Of a stretch of DNA of 64,000 bases, positions 1 to 8,820 are shown piece by piece. Source of the DNA: JADKIH01 sp043747595 (GTDB lineage Bacteria > Bacteroidota > Bacteroidia > AKYH767-A > 2013-40CM-41-45); assembly GCA_043747595.1 (NCBI GenBank), contig JAYTOX010000003.1, positions 1 through 64,000 on the forward strand. The letters are read 5' to 3'. Numbering within the stretch: the first letter of the stretch is position 1; every line of letters begins with the position of its first letter. The position numbers and the translations under genes were made by a program. Under the pieces are notes generated by a model. The model saw only the letters and a list, made by a program, of their open reading frames with translations, did no database searches and was not told the DNA's origin.

Positions 1-75
1 AATGATAATCTTAAAAAAAATATTATCCCCTAATAATTAAAGGCCAACCATGTTCCCAACCAACCCTGTTCAAAA

Positions 76-978
76 ATGCTTATGAATGAAATTTTAAAAT
101 ATCATACTAGTTGTTTGTTGTGTGGAAAAACAACACTTAAGAATATTTTTGGCGATGAACACTTCATTACCCAATGTTCATCTTGTACTTTTGTTTTCAG
201 CAGAGTAATTCCATCATTAAAAGAATTAGAAGATCACTATGATGAATATCCATTAGAAAATAAAATTTCCGAAATTACTTTAAAAAGATACAACACAATT
301 CTTGATCTATTTGAACCGTTTAGACAATCAGGAAAATTGCTTGAATTTGGATGTGGGGAAGGTTTTTTTCTAGAAGAAGCACTTAAGCGAAAATGGGAAG
401 TTGTTGGAATAGAAATCTCGGATAAACTTGTTAAGATTTGCAATGATAAAAATATATTAACTTACAAAAACCTAACACAAATACCTATTTCAGATAATAG
501 CAAATTTGATATAGCGGTTTCCATTGAAGTGATTGAACATCTAACAAATCCGCAACCATATATGAAAGCGATCAATTCACTTTTAAGAAGTGGTGGAGGC
601 TTGTATATGACAACACCTAATTTCAATTGTTTGTCAAGATTTATATTAGGAAAAAAGTGGAATAATATTGTATTTCCGGAGCACCTTTGTTATTATACCG
701 TAAAAACAATGAAATCTATGCTAACAAATAATGGCTTCAAAGAAAAAAAATCACAAACCTTAGGTATTAGTCCGGCTCGTTACAAATATGCATTACTAAA
801 CTGGAAAAAGAAAAGAGAAGAAACTCCGATACCATACGACTACAATGAAAAAGACAGAGATTTCAGAAATAAAATGGAAGGCAACTATTTCCTATCTAAG
901 CTAAAATTATTGATAAATGGCATTTTCAATAGAACTAGACTTGGCGAATCATTAAAAGTATTTTATATCAAGAAATAA
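76..978 (+). CDS. SAM-dependent methyltransferase with N-terminal zinc ribbon
   Basis: A class I SAM-dependent methyltransferase, probably acting on a sugar or lipid-linked glycan intermediate. Four cysteines (C13, C16, C34, C37) form a CxxC...CxxC zinc ribbon before the catalytic fold. The SAM-binding glycine motif E-F-G-C-G-E-G lies at about residues 90-96, and an acidic/hydrophobic post-motif with I-E-V-I-E-H follows near residue 155. This zinc-ribbon plus Methyltransf_23 layout is common among methyltransferases in O-antigen clusters. A second ATG at 82 is an equally good start. One base separates it from the next gene, so it likely belongs to a five-gene operon with four glycosyltransferases. 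The actual acceptor is unknown. Base composition is AT-rich, like the next four genes. Confidence 0.8.
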   Translation: MLMNEILKYHTSCLLCGKTTLKNIFGDEHFITQCSSCTFVFSRVIPSLKELEDHYDEYPLENKISEITLKRYNTILDLFEPFRQSGKLLEFGCGEGFFLEEALKRKWEVVGIEISDKLVKICNDKNILTYKNLTQIPISDNSKFDIAVSIEVIEHLTNPQPYMKAINSLLRSGGGLYMTTPNFNCLSRFILGKKWNNIVFPEHLCYYTVKTMKSMLTNNGFKEKKSQTLGISPARYKYALLNWKKKREETPIPYDYNEKDRDFRNKMEGNYFLSKLKLLINGIFNRTRLGESLKVFYIKK

Positions 979-979
979 A

Positions 980-1990
980 ATGATTAAAATATCTGTAATC
1001 ATACCAAGTTATAATCAAGGTTCGTACCTCGAAGAAACTATATTGTCTGTTATCAATCAGAATTATTCTAATTTGGAAATTATTTTGATTGATGGGAACA
1101 GTACAGATAATTCACTAGAAATTATTAAAAAGTATGAAACATATTTTTCGTATTGGGTGAGTGAAAAAGACCACGGTCAAAGTGATGCAATAAACAAAGG
1201 GTTTAAAGTAGCATCTGGCGAAATAATAACATGGCTGTGCAGTGACGATCTTTATACAACAAATTCGTTAGCAAAAGTGAATGAAATTTTTGAAACACTT
1301 TCACCTGAAATTGGATTAATTCACGGAAGTTCAATTATTTTTACCGGTAAAAAAATTATCAGAATAAATAAAGGTTCTGACGACGATAGTCTGGAGAACA
1401 TTTTATCGGGAATGACATTTCCACAACCATCAACTTTTTTCAGAAGTTCATTGTTACAAAAAACTGGTTTACTTGATTTGAATTTGCATTTTGGTATGGA
1501 CTATGATCTCTTTTGTAAATTTGCAATTATTACGAAATTTAAAAGCATTGATTTTTGTTTTTCAAAATATCGCTTACATTCAGAAAGTAAAACTGTTTCG
1601 GCAGTATCTAAGTTTATTGACGATTGGTCAAAAGTATTTAGTAGCATAATTAAAGCAGGAGGGTTTAATTCTATCATTGATACATTAGAAAAATTAAATA
1701 TTAATCATAGCGATAATGAATCCACACTAATTTTTTTCAAACAACATTTCGACTCAAATAATATAAATCAAGAACGCCTTCTATATAGGTTTCTTGTTTT
1801 TGTATTGAAATACGATTACGAGTCAAAACGATTTGATAGAGCAAAAATAATTGCAAACTACCTTCGAAAAGAATTACCTATCCATTTATTGAGAGAACCT
1901 GAGATTAATAAAATCGCATGGAGAACACAATTTCCGCCTTTATTATTGATCGTTGCAAGGAAAATCTCCAGAACTTTTTTTTACAGATGA
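980..1990 (+). CDS. Glycosyltransferase family 2
   Basis: A GT-A fold family 2 glycosyltransferase, probably cytoplasmic and adding one sugar to a lipid-linked oligosaccharide. The N terminus shows the typical I-S-V-I-I-P-S-Y-N-Q-G strand, then L-I-D-G-N-S-T-D (nucleotide binding) and the S-D-D acidic motif near residue 89 that coordinates the metal. A G-M-D-Y-D-L-F segment near residue 173 fits the catalytic region. The length (336 residues) suits family members carrying an extra C-terminal helical part. Its stop overlaps the next start (ATGA at 1987-1990), indicating translational coupling. Donor and acceptor cannot be read from sequence. Confidence 0.85.
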   Translation: MIKISVIIPSYNQGSYLEETILSVINQNYSNLEIILIDGNSTDNSLEIIKKYETYFSYWVSEKDHGQSDAINKGFKVASGEIITWLCSDDLYTTNSLAKVNEIFETLSPEIGLIHGSSIIFTGKKIIRINKGSDDDSLENILSGMTFPQPSTFFRSSLLQKTGLLDLNLHFGMDYDLFCKFAIITKFKSIDFCFSKYRLHSESKTVSAVSKFIDDWSKVFSSIIKAGGFNSIIDTLEKLNINHSDNESTLIFFKQHFDSNNINQERLLYRFLVFVLKYDYESKRFDRAKIIANYLRKELPIHLLREPEINKIAWRTQFPPLLLIVARKISRTFFYR

Positions 1991-3123
1991 AAATAGCTTT
2001 CTTAACATCACATATTAACCAATCAACACAGTGGAATTGGTTTTCCGATGAATTAATTAATCGTGGAATACCTCATATTCATATAATTATTAATAGTAAC
2101 TATCCTTTGCTTGCAGATGATTTAAAAGCAATGGGCGTGAAAGTATATTACCTAAAACATACAAATTTTTTTCATTTCTTTTCTAACTTTTTTCAAGTGT
2201 GCTATATTTTATTAAAAAATAAAATAACCTTGGTTCATACTGAATTACCTTATGGAAATCTTGTCGGGCAAATTTCAGCATGGGCATGTGGTATTAAACT
2301 CAGAGTTTCAACATGTGGAAATACAACATGGGCATACGATTTCAAAAATAAGAAGCAATTACTCATCGACAAAATTACTTATCTGCTATCGAAAAAAATT
2401 ATTGCACTTACAGAAGAATCGAAAGAATTTTTAATAAAAAACTATCATATACCACCAGAGAAATTAATAATTATACATCATTCCTTACGTTCTGAAGATT
2501 ATATTTTTACAGATGAAAGTAGATTTATTAAATTAAGAGAAGAATTAAATTTAGAGACTGGAACATTTATTATCGGGATGGTCGCCAGATTTGAGTTTTG
2601 GAAAGGGCATATTTTTGCCATTGATGCTTTTAGAAAATTATTAAAGGAGTATCCTAATGCAAGACTTTTGATTTTCGGGAGTAAAGGTGAAAGTTTCGAT
2701 TCAGTAATGAGGCATATTCAAAACTACGATTTACAGGATCATATTATTTACAAAGGTTTTGTCTCTGATAATATTGCATTATTCCGTTTGTTTGATGTAC
2801 ATGTACATGTTCCAATAAAATCAAATAGTGAAACTTTTGGAATAAACATTATGGAGGGAATGATAAGTGGATGTGCGCAAATTTTAACACTCGCCGGCAT
2901 AAGTTGCTTTACGGCAAGAGATGAAGAAAATTGTTTGGTTGTACCTTATTCATCATCAGAAGCGATCTACATTGCATTAAAAAGATTAATTAATGATCCT
3001 GAATTGAGAAAAAGATTAGGACAACAAGCAAAAGAAGATGCTTTAAAACATTTCCAATACTCCACAAAAGTTCAAAAGCATCTTGACCTATATGAAAGTT
3101 TACGCCTTGAAATGCAAAAATGA
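1987..3123 (+). CDS. Glycosyltransferase family 4 (GT-B)
   Basis: A GT-B retaining glycosyltransferase of the family 4 type, about 378 residues. The start is placed at the ATG overlapping the preceding stop (ATGA) because the protein then begins M-K-I-A-F-L-T-S-H, the normal first strand; the reading frame is open further upstream but that stretch lies inside the previous gene. The C-terminal half has G-M-V-A-R-F-E-F-W-K-G-H (donor-binding loop) and the E-T-F-G-I-N-I-M-E-G-M motif, the EX7E-type region that contacts the nucleotide sugar. It overlaps the next gene by four bases. Substrate unknown. Confidence 0.85.
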   Translation: MKIAFLTSHINQSTQWNWFSDELINRGIPHIHIIINSNYPLLADDLKAMGVKVYYLKHTNFFHFFSNFFQVCYILLKNKITLVHTELPYGNLVGQISAWACGIKLRVSTCGNTTWAYDFKNKKQLLIDKITYLLSKKIIALTEESKEFLIKNYHIPPEKLIIIHHSLRSEDYIFTDESRFIKLREELNLETGTFIIGMVARFEFWKGHIFAIDAFRKLLKEYPNARLLIFGSKGESFDSVMRHIQNYDLQDHIIYKGFVSDNIALFRLFDVHVHVPIKSNSETFGINIMEGMISGCAQILTLAGISCFTARDEENCLVVPYSSSEAIYIALKRLINDPELRKRLGQQAKEDALKHFQYSTKVQKHLDLYESLRLEMQK

Positions 3124-4031
3124 GACCTCCATTTTTTTCAATAGTAATTCCTGTCTATAATCGGAGTAATCTGCTGATTAAAAGCTTAGACTATTTACTT
3201 AATCAGACCTTTACAGATTTTGAGTTAGTGTTAATCGATGATGGAAGCACTGAAGATGTTTATAATTCCATACTACCATTATTATTAGATAATCCAAAAT
3301 TTTATTACATAAAGCAAGAAAATAAGGAACGTGGTGCTGCACGAAATAATGGTATTTCAAACGCAAAAGGCGAGTACATTGTTTTATTTGATTCTGATGA
3401 TTTTATGCACAAAAATCATTTAGAAATATTGTACAAAGGAATTCAAGATTACAACTTCCCTCCTTTTATCGCAACCAAATTTGATTTTATTGACAACCAT
3501 GGATTAATTTACAAATCAGATATTCAAAAATATCAAGAAGGGAAATATGATTACAGATTATTTTTGAATGGAAATCCATTAGCTTGTAATATTTGTTTCA
3601 AAAGAGGATTAAGCGAGTTTATTTTATTTGAAGAAGATAAAAAATTTGCAATAAAAGAAGATTGGATGTTTTTAATAAGTAATTTAAAAAAACACCTCTT
3701 GATCTTATTGGACAAAACAACAATAACAATGTATGATCATGATGGAAGATCCATGCGATCAGGCAACAATAAAATAATAAAAAAGACAATACAAGCAACG
3801 GAATGGATTATGCATAATGTAGCTCTTTCCAAGCCTGAAAAAGAAAAATTATTGGCACATGAAAACTATTTTTGTGGCATACATTCCTACCTCGACAATG
3901 AAAGAAAAGATACAATTCAGTTTATCTTTAGGTCGATAAAATATGGTGGGATAAAAGTGAAGTATCTAATCTTATTGGCAAAAGCAATTATAGGAAGGAG
4001 AATAATTTTAAAATTAAAATTAGCTCCATGA
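3120..4031 (+). CDS. Glycosyltransferase family 2
   Basis: A GT-A family 2 glycosyltransferase of 303 residues. It opens with F-S-I-V-I-P-V-Y-N-R-S, followed by L-I-D-D-G-S-T-E, then R-G-A-A-R-N-N-G-I and the D-S-D-D metal/nucleotide motif near residue 91, a textbook arrangement for this family. Start and stop both overlap their neighbours by four bases, so it is translationally coupled inside the operon. A positively charged, hydrophobic C terminus (after residue 260) could attach it to the inner face of the membrane; that is inference. Specificity unknown. Confidence 0.87.
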   Translation: MRPPFFSIVIPVYNRSNLLIKSLDYLLNQTFTDFELVLIDDGSTEDVYNSILPLLLDNPKFYYIKQENKERGAARNNGISNAKGEYIVLFDSDDFMHKNHLEILYKGIQDYNFPPFIATKFDFIDNHGLIYKSDIQKYQEGKYDYRLFLNGNPLACNICFKRGLSEFILFEEDKKFAIKEDWMFLISNLKKHLLILLDKTTITMYDHDGRSMRSGNNKIIKKTIQATEWIMHNVALSKPEKEKLLAHENYFCGIHSYLDNERKDTIQFIFRSIKYGGIKVKYLILLAKAIIGRRIILKLKLAP

Positions 4032-5257
4032 ATAAAAATATTTTGATAATAACGCAATGGCCCTATCGAGATGCACTTATTCAAGCATATACTTTACCTT
4101 ATGTTAAAATTATTCGCGAGAATATTGCATCTGAAAATAAAATTATTCTTGTAACATTTGAAAACGGAGATGACAAAAAAATTATTAATCAATTATCAGA
4201 AGATTCATCTGAGCTTGATAAAACAGGAATACAATTAAGAAAATTCCAGTATCCCGGCTCATCAATTATTTTGTTCTTGAAGTCGTTTCCTATTCTATTT
4301 AATTTAATCAAAGAAATACGAAAGGAAAAAATAGATATTATTCACGCTTGGTGTTCACCTGCTGGAAGCTTAGGCTTTTTGCTTTCTGTACTTACCGGTA
4401 AAAAATTAATCATCGATAGTTATGAACCACATGCAGATGCAATGGTTGAAAATTTAACCTGGAAAAAAAGTCAATTCAAATATCGCATCCTTTCTTATTT
4501 TGAAAAGAAACAATCCAAACATGCCAGTGTAATTATTAGTGCTACAGAAGGCATGAGACAATATGCTCAGAAAAAATATGGCTTTACAATTAAAAATTTT
4601 CTAGTAAAACCGGCATGTGTAGACTTATCAATTTTTAATACGAATAAAAAAAAGGATCCTGATTTAGTAAAAAAGTTTGACTTCGAAAATAAAATAGTGT
4701 GTGTTTATGCAGGTAAATTTGACGGAATTTATCTGAGTTCGGAAATATTCGACTTCTTTAAAGCAGCACAAGATAAATGGGACGATCGCTTTAGAGCATT
4801 AATACTCACAAACCATAACCAACAAGAGATTAAGGCATGGGCCGCAAATGCCGGTTTAAATGACATGAACTATCAATGTCTTTTTGTGCCTCATTATGAT
4901 ATCCCAAAGTATATGGGATTGGGCGATTTTGCGATTACACCCGTTAAGCCAATTCCTACAAAACGGTATTGTTCACCAATTAAGGATGGCGAATATTGGG
5001 GACTTGGATTACCGATTGTTATAACAAAAGATATCAGCGACGATTCTGACATTATCGAAAATAATAATATTGGAGCAGTTTTAAAAAATTTATCTGTGAG
5101 TGAATATAAAAATGCGCTTTTGAAAATTGAACATTTACTTGTTGATCCCGAAAAATTAGCTGCAAAAATCCATCTCGTAGCAGAGAAATATAGAAGTTAT
5201 GATATTGCAAAAGAAGTATACAATACTATCTACACAGAAAACAAATATAATTTGTAG
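4028..5257 (+). CDS. Glycosyltransferase family 4-like
   Basis: A 409-residue GT-B protein, last gene of the 76-5257 operon. The N-terminal domain contains I-I-H-A-W-C-S-P-A-G-S near residue 104, and the C-terminal domain begins with a V-C-V-Y-A-G-K-F-D strand. In place of a canonical E-x7-E it has I-K-D-G-E-Y-W-G-L-G-L-P near residue 320, so the donor-site motif is less standard than in the other family 4 proteins here. It ends 14 bases before the convergent membrane protein gene. Probably a late sugar-addition step; substrate unknown. Confidence 0.75.
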   Translation: MNKNILIITQWPYRDALIQAYTLPYVKIIRENIASENKIILVTFENGDDKKIINQLSEDSSELDKTGIQLRKFQYPGSSIILFLKSFPILFNLIKEIRKEKIDIIHAWCSPAGSLGFLLSVLTGKKLIIDSYEPHADAMVENLTWKKSQFKYRILSYFEKKQSKHASVIISATEGMRQYAQKKYGFTIKNFLVKPACVDLSIFNTNKKKDPDLVKKFDFENKIVCVYAGKFDGIYLSSEIFDFFKAAQDKWDDRFRALILTNHNQQEIKAWAANAGLNDMNYQCLFVPHYDIPKYMGLGDFAITPVKPIPTKRYCSPIKDGEYWGLGLPIVITKDISDDSDIIENNNIGAVLKNLSVSEYKNALLKIEHLLVDPEKLAAKIHLVAEKYRSYDIAKEVYNTIYTENKYNL

Positions 5258-5271
5258 TACGTTTTTTGCTT

Positions 5272-6612
5272 TCAATATTTTTTTGCTTCCTCTTCCAATA
5301 ATTCCTTGTATGTACTTGATATAATGATTAGACTGATCACATAGAATGGTATGGCGGGGATTTTATATCTTACTAAACTACCAAAATTTGAGGTGGTGAG
5401 TCCAACAGAAAATGCAAAGAACAAACTGAAGTAAACGGTAAAAAAAAGTATTCGATGTCGAAACATCAATCGGAAGAGGTTGTAGATTCTAAGTTTAATA
5501 AGTAGGTAAATTGTAAAGACCAACATAATTAAATTTTCAATTCCTGAAAGAAACATAGTAACGTTATACGTTTCCCACACATAAGGTCTAAATAATGCAG
5601 CGTTAATTGCTGCTGGCATTTTGCTAAGTATTCCACTAATAGTAGGATCAAAATCACCAATATCAAAAGCAGAACCCTGGTAGTGTTCACTTTTAAGATC
5701 CATCTGTGTAGTCACTGCTTTATCGAGTACGTTATCTAATGAATAGTCGCCCAAAAAACCACTCATTAAGTTCAACATTAAGTATCCGCACACCAATGAG
5801 AAAGTAATTAAAAATGGAGTTGACAACGATTTTATTAAGTTGTTATTAACTCGCTCTAATTGAATTCCACCAAACCACAATATAGACCCTGGCAATAAGG
5901 CAAAGAAGATATATGGTTTAATCCAAATTAAAAGCACAGAGCTAAGAACAATGAAAAATATGTTCTTAAGGTAAGATTGTTTTTTAGTAAGGAGAATAAA
6001 GTATGAAGAAGAATACAAGCAAACAGCAGCAAAAGTAATTGTGTCTTTTAGCAATCCGGAACCCCAAAAGAATACAGAAGGAATAAATAACAAAGCGACT
6101 GCGAATTCCCAAACTAAGCGAGGAAATTCTAAAATCAAAACTTGATACAATCTCCAAATTGCCCAATAACTGATGTAGGCCAGCAAGATTGTCATGCCAA
6201 TAAAACTTTTAAAAGATGCAAAGCAAAGAACAAACGTTAATTTCACAACAGCTCTAGCGTGAGGATCAAGAAAATACTGGAAGTAACCAGTATTATTATC
6301 CAATTCAAAATATAAGTCGGTATTAGGACCCATCATATAATTTGAAATATTGAAAATAGATTTTTCTCCTAAATTTAAAAGTACAATGCAATCATTGTAG
6401 TAATTAAGAGTATCTCCATATCCATAATAAAGTGCATACACTAGGCAAACAGCAATTCCCCCAAAAATTTTGACAGCCAAACCATAGATATAATATTTAT
6501 AGCTAGAATTCGTCTCAATGTTCGCCAATTGTTTTTTCTTAGCAATCAAGTAAATGACCACAATAAAAATAACAGGAACAATTAAATCGATAAATGAAAG
6601 ATAATCTTGCAT
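5272..6612 (-). CDS. Polytopic membrane protein, possibly polysaccharide polymerase-like
   Basis: I do not recognise a named family with certainty. The protein (446 residues) has about ten hydrophobic segments, the first at residues 8-25. It has a long loop (residues about 70-120) holding an acidic, Tyr/Asn-rich region, and a signature-like P-S-V-F-F-W-G-S-G-L-L-K-D at about residue 178. The layout and the polar W-G-S-G-x-x-K-D motif resemble EpsG/Wzy-like polymerases, and it sits directly beside a glycosyltransferase operon, so a role in assembling a surface glycan is a reasonable inference. It is transcribed convergently to that operon and is separated from rlmH by 45 bases. Confidence 0.55.
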   Translation of the reverse strand: MQDYLSFIDLIVPVIFIVVIYLIAKKKQLANIETNSSYKYYIYGLAVKIFGGIAVCLVYALYYGYGDTLNYYNDCIVLLNLGEKSIFNISNYMMGPNTDLYFELDNNTGYFQYFLDPHARAVVKLTFVLCFASFKSFIGMTILLAYISYWAIWRLYQVLILEFPRLVWEFAVALLFIPSVFFWGSGLLKDTITFAAVCLYSSSYFILLTKKQSYLKNIFFIVLSSVLLIWIKPYIFFALLPGSILWFGGIQLERVNNNLIKSLSTPFLITFSLVCGYLMLNLMSGFLGDYSLDNVLDKAVTTQMDLKSEHYQGSAFDIGDFDPTISGILSKMPAAINAALFRPYVWETYNVTMFLSGIENLIMLVFTIYLLIKLRIYNLFRLMFRHRILFFTVYFSLFFAFSVGLTTSNFGSLVRYKIPAIPFYVISLIIISSTYKELLEEEAKKY

Positions 6613-6657
6613 GGCTCAAATCAGGAACTTGACAAAGTTAACAATCTTTAGAACTTA

Positions 6658-7122
6658 TTAATCGTGATGATATGACTCGTTCTTGAGGATCGTCATACCT
6701 CGATATACTTGCTCAATTAAAAGCAATCTGATCATTTGATGCGTAAATGTTAAATCGGATGCCGAGAGCACAAAATGAGCTTTCGATTTCAATTCATCCG
6801 AAACACCATACGCACCGCCGGTAATAAAGAGTAGCCTATTTGTCCCGGCAAGCATCTGTTTTTCCATAAAAGTTGCAAAGTTTCTTGAAGTAAACTGCTT
6901 CCCACGTTCATCGAGTAACACAATGTAATCGCGAGCCGCAATTTTCGATAAGATTAACTTACTTTCCTCCTCTATAATTTTCTCTCGAGTTTTATAAGCT
7001 GAGGCAGCCAAAATCAAAATATCAGACTGAACATAGTTTTGCAATCGCTTGAAATAGACTTGAATCCCCTCGATCAAGTATTTCTCCGTTGTTTTGCCAA
7101 TGAAAATAAACTCTATTTTCAT
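6658..7122 (-). CDS. rlmH: 23S rRNA (pseudouridine1915-N3)-methyltransferase
   Basis: RlmH is a SPOUT-family methyltransferase that methylates the pseudouridine at position 1915 of 23S rRNA (helix 69) on the assembled ribosome. At 154 residues it matches the family's usual length. Visible hallmarks are the D-Y-I-V-L-L-D-E-R-G strand, the L-L-F-I-T-G-G-A-Y-G-V SAM-binding trefoil knot loop, and the C-terminal L-L-L-I-E-Q-V-Y-R-G...Y-H-H. It is divergent from the DUF4783 gene, with about 150 bases between them. A purine-rich stretch precedes the ATG. Confidence 0.96.
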   Translation of the reverse strand: MKIEFIFIGKTTEKYLIEGIQVYFKRLQNYVQSDILILAASAYKTREKIIEEESKLILSKIAARDYIVLLDERGKQFTSRNFATFMEKQMLAGTNRLLFITGGAYGVSDELKSKAHFVLSASDLTFTHQMIRLLLIEQVYRGMTILKNESYHHD

Positions 7123-7270
7123 TTTCCTTTTATTAAGAATGTATTCATAACGATAAGATGTTCATAAACATAGTAAATATTACCAATTTATGCACCCAAA
7201 TCTACTATTTTAGCTTCAAACTAAATGATCTGTGGCTTGATATTTGCCACCACCGAAGTACAATACCAAA

Positions 7271-7657
7271 ATGAAAAAAATCACCTCTCTCTTAGCCCTT
7301 TTCTTAATTATCGGATCATCATTCGCAATGGATGTGTACGATGAAATTTCATTTTCAATAAGAAGCGGTGATTCAAAACAACTTTCTTCTTTTTTCGGCC
7401 CTACACTCGACTTAACCATCATCAACAAAGAAGATGTATACAGCAAAGCACAAGCAGAATTGGTACTTAAAGATTTTTTTAGCAAGAACACACCCAAAAC
7501 ATTTACGATCATTCATAAAGGAGCTTCACCGGAAGGCACACAATATGCCATTGGTAGCTTAGTTACTACGAATGGCAAAACGTTCAGGACATCCTTTTAT
7601 ATTAAAAGTTCAAATGGTAAAAATATTCTCCAAGAACTACGCTTTGAATCAGAGTAA
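7271..7657 (+). CDS. DUF4783 family secreted protein
   Basis: A small exported protein of 128 residues from the ATG at 7271; the upstream in-frame extension lacks a sensible start and would bury the signal peptide. Residues 1-19 form a signal peptide (K-K-I-T-S-L-L-A-L-F-L-I-I-G-S-S-F-A). The mature part, with its D-V-Y-D-E-I-S-F-S-I-R-S-G-D start and Y-A-I-G-S...F-Y-I-K-S strands, resembles DUF4783, a cone/NTF2-like Bacteroidota family often found beside nadC. Function is unknown. A 290-base spacer follows before nadC. Confidence 0.75.
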   Translation: MKKITSLLALFLIIGSSFAMDVYDEISFSIRSGDSKQLSSFFGPTLDLTIINKEDVYSKAQAELVLKDFFSKNTPKTFTIIHKGASPEGTQYAIGSLVTTNGKTFRTSFYIKSSNGKNILQELRFESE

Positions 7658-7880
7658 GAGAAAAGAATATTCTCTATTAATTGATTAGAAAATTGACACC
7701 AACTTTTCTTCAAATTAGGCATGGTCACCTAATAAAAAGGCACCCTACTATCGTTGTTACTCAACATCTAAAAGGCCATTAAATACTGATAACCAGTTAT
7801 TTAATATCTGAAATATTTAATAGATGTTTTACAAATACAATCCGTCTTTTCATATCACGATAAGTTCTCTAACCGATTTT

Positions 7881-7888
7881 TATCTTTG
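7881..7888 (+). promoter_or_regulatory. Candidate -7 promoter box upstream of nadC
   Basis: TATCTTTG fits the Bacteroidota primary-sigma -7 consensus TAnnTTTG. No convincing TTTG -33 element lies about 20 bases upstream, so this rests on the -7 box alone. It lies 59 bases before the nadC ATG. The rest of the 7658-7947 spacer is AT-rich; nothing else is recognisable there. Confidence 0.35.
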
Positions 7889-7947
7889 TGAATATCTTCA
7901 TTTATATCATAATCAGTTCTTGCTAATTGATTGTTAATTTCACGCAC

Positions 7948-8820
7948 ATGAGTATAATTACAAACGAAAAAAATCACTACGGTTTAACGGTAGATGAATT
8001 CATTGAACAGGCTCTTAAAGAAGATACTGGCGATGGCGATCACACCTCACTATCAACTATTCCTGAAGAACTACAAGGCAAGGCAAATGTAAAAGTAAAA
8101 GAGAAAGGAATTATTGCAGGGTTGGAAGTTGCTCGTTTAATATTTACAAAAGTAGATCCGAGTATTGATTTGGAATTTTATACTACAGAGGGAAAAGAAG
8201 TAGAAGTTGGTGAAGTTGTAATAAGTGCACAAGGAAGTGTACGATCGCTCTTACAAGCAGAACGATTGGTATTAAATTGCATGCAGCGAATGAGTGGAAT
8301 TGCTTCCCTCACAAAAAAATACGTAGATGAGTTAAGAGGAACACAAACGAAAGTATTAGACACTAGAAAAACGACTCCTAATTTTCGTTATTTTGAGAAG
8401 CAGGCAATAAAAATTGGTGGTGGTGAAAATCATCGATTTGGTTTATACGATATGATTTTAATAAAAGATAATCATGTAGATGCAGCAGGAGGAATAAAAA
8501 ATGCCATACTACGTGCCAATGAATATTTATTTAATCAAAGCAAGAAATTGAAAATTGAAATTGAAACGAGAAACCTCAAAGAAGTGAACGAAGTGCTTTC
8601 ACTTGGGAAAGTTGATCGGATAATGTTAGATAATTTTTCACCGGTTGATTTAAAGGCAGCAATTACACTAATAGGAAACAAATTTGAAACAGAAGCTTCG
8701 GGAGGAATAACGCTAGAAACTATTCGGTCATTTGCATTAACAGGAGTAAATTATATTTCAGTTGGTGCATTAACCCATTCTTATAAAAGTTTAGATATTA
8801 GTATGAAAATTGAAAACTAA
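7948..8820 (+). CDS. nadC: Nicotinate-nucleotide pyrophosphorylase (carboxylating)
   Basis: Quinolinate phosphoribosyltransferase, converting quinolinate and PRPP to nicotinate mononucleotide, CO2 and PPi in de novo NAD synthesis. Diagnostic stretches are E-D-T-G-D-G-D-H-T-S near the N terminus, L-N-C-M-Q-R-M-S-G-I-A, L-D-T-R-K-T-T-P, K-I-G-G-G-E-N-H-R-F-G-L-Y-D, and the late E-A-S-G-G-I-T. I use the ATG at 7948; a TTG at 7927 would add seven residues. The stop overlaps the probable start of the next gene. nadA and nadB are not in the window. Confidence 0.96.
   Translation: MSIITNEKNHYGLTVDEFIEQALKEDTGDGDHTSLSTIPEELQGKANVKVKEKGIIAGLEVARLIFTKVDPSIDLEFYTTEGKEVEVGEVVISAQGSVRSLLQAERLVLNCMQRMSGIASLTKKYVDELRGTQTKVLDTRKTTPNFRYFEKQAIKIGGGENHRFGLYDMILIKDNHVDAAGGIKNAILRANEYLFNQSKKLKIEIETRNLKEVNEVLSLGKVDRIMLDNFSPVDLKAAITLIGNKFETEASGGITLETIRSFALTGVNYISVGALTHSYKSLDISMKIEN

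Noticed and set aside
1..75. Possible C-terminal end of an upstream gene
   Set aside because: Two frames are open from the window edge to stops at 33 and 40, but 10-13 codons give no recognisable sequence.
1918..1986. Upstream extension of the family 4 glycosyltransferase
   Set aside because: Lies inside the preceding gene; the ATG at 1987 restores the normal first strand.
7658..7700. Terminator after the DUF4783 gene
   Set aside because: The AGAATATTCT palindrome is short and AT-only, with no T run.
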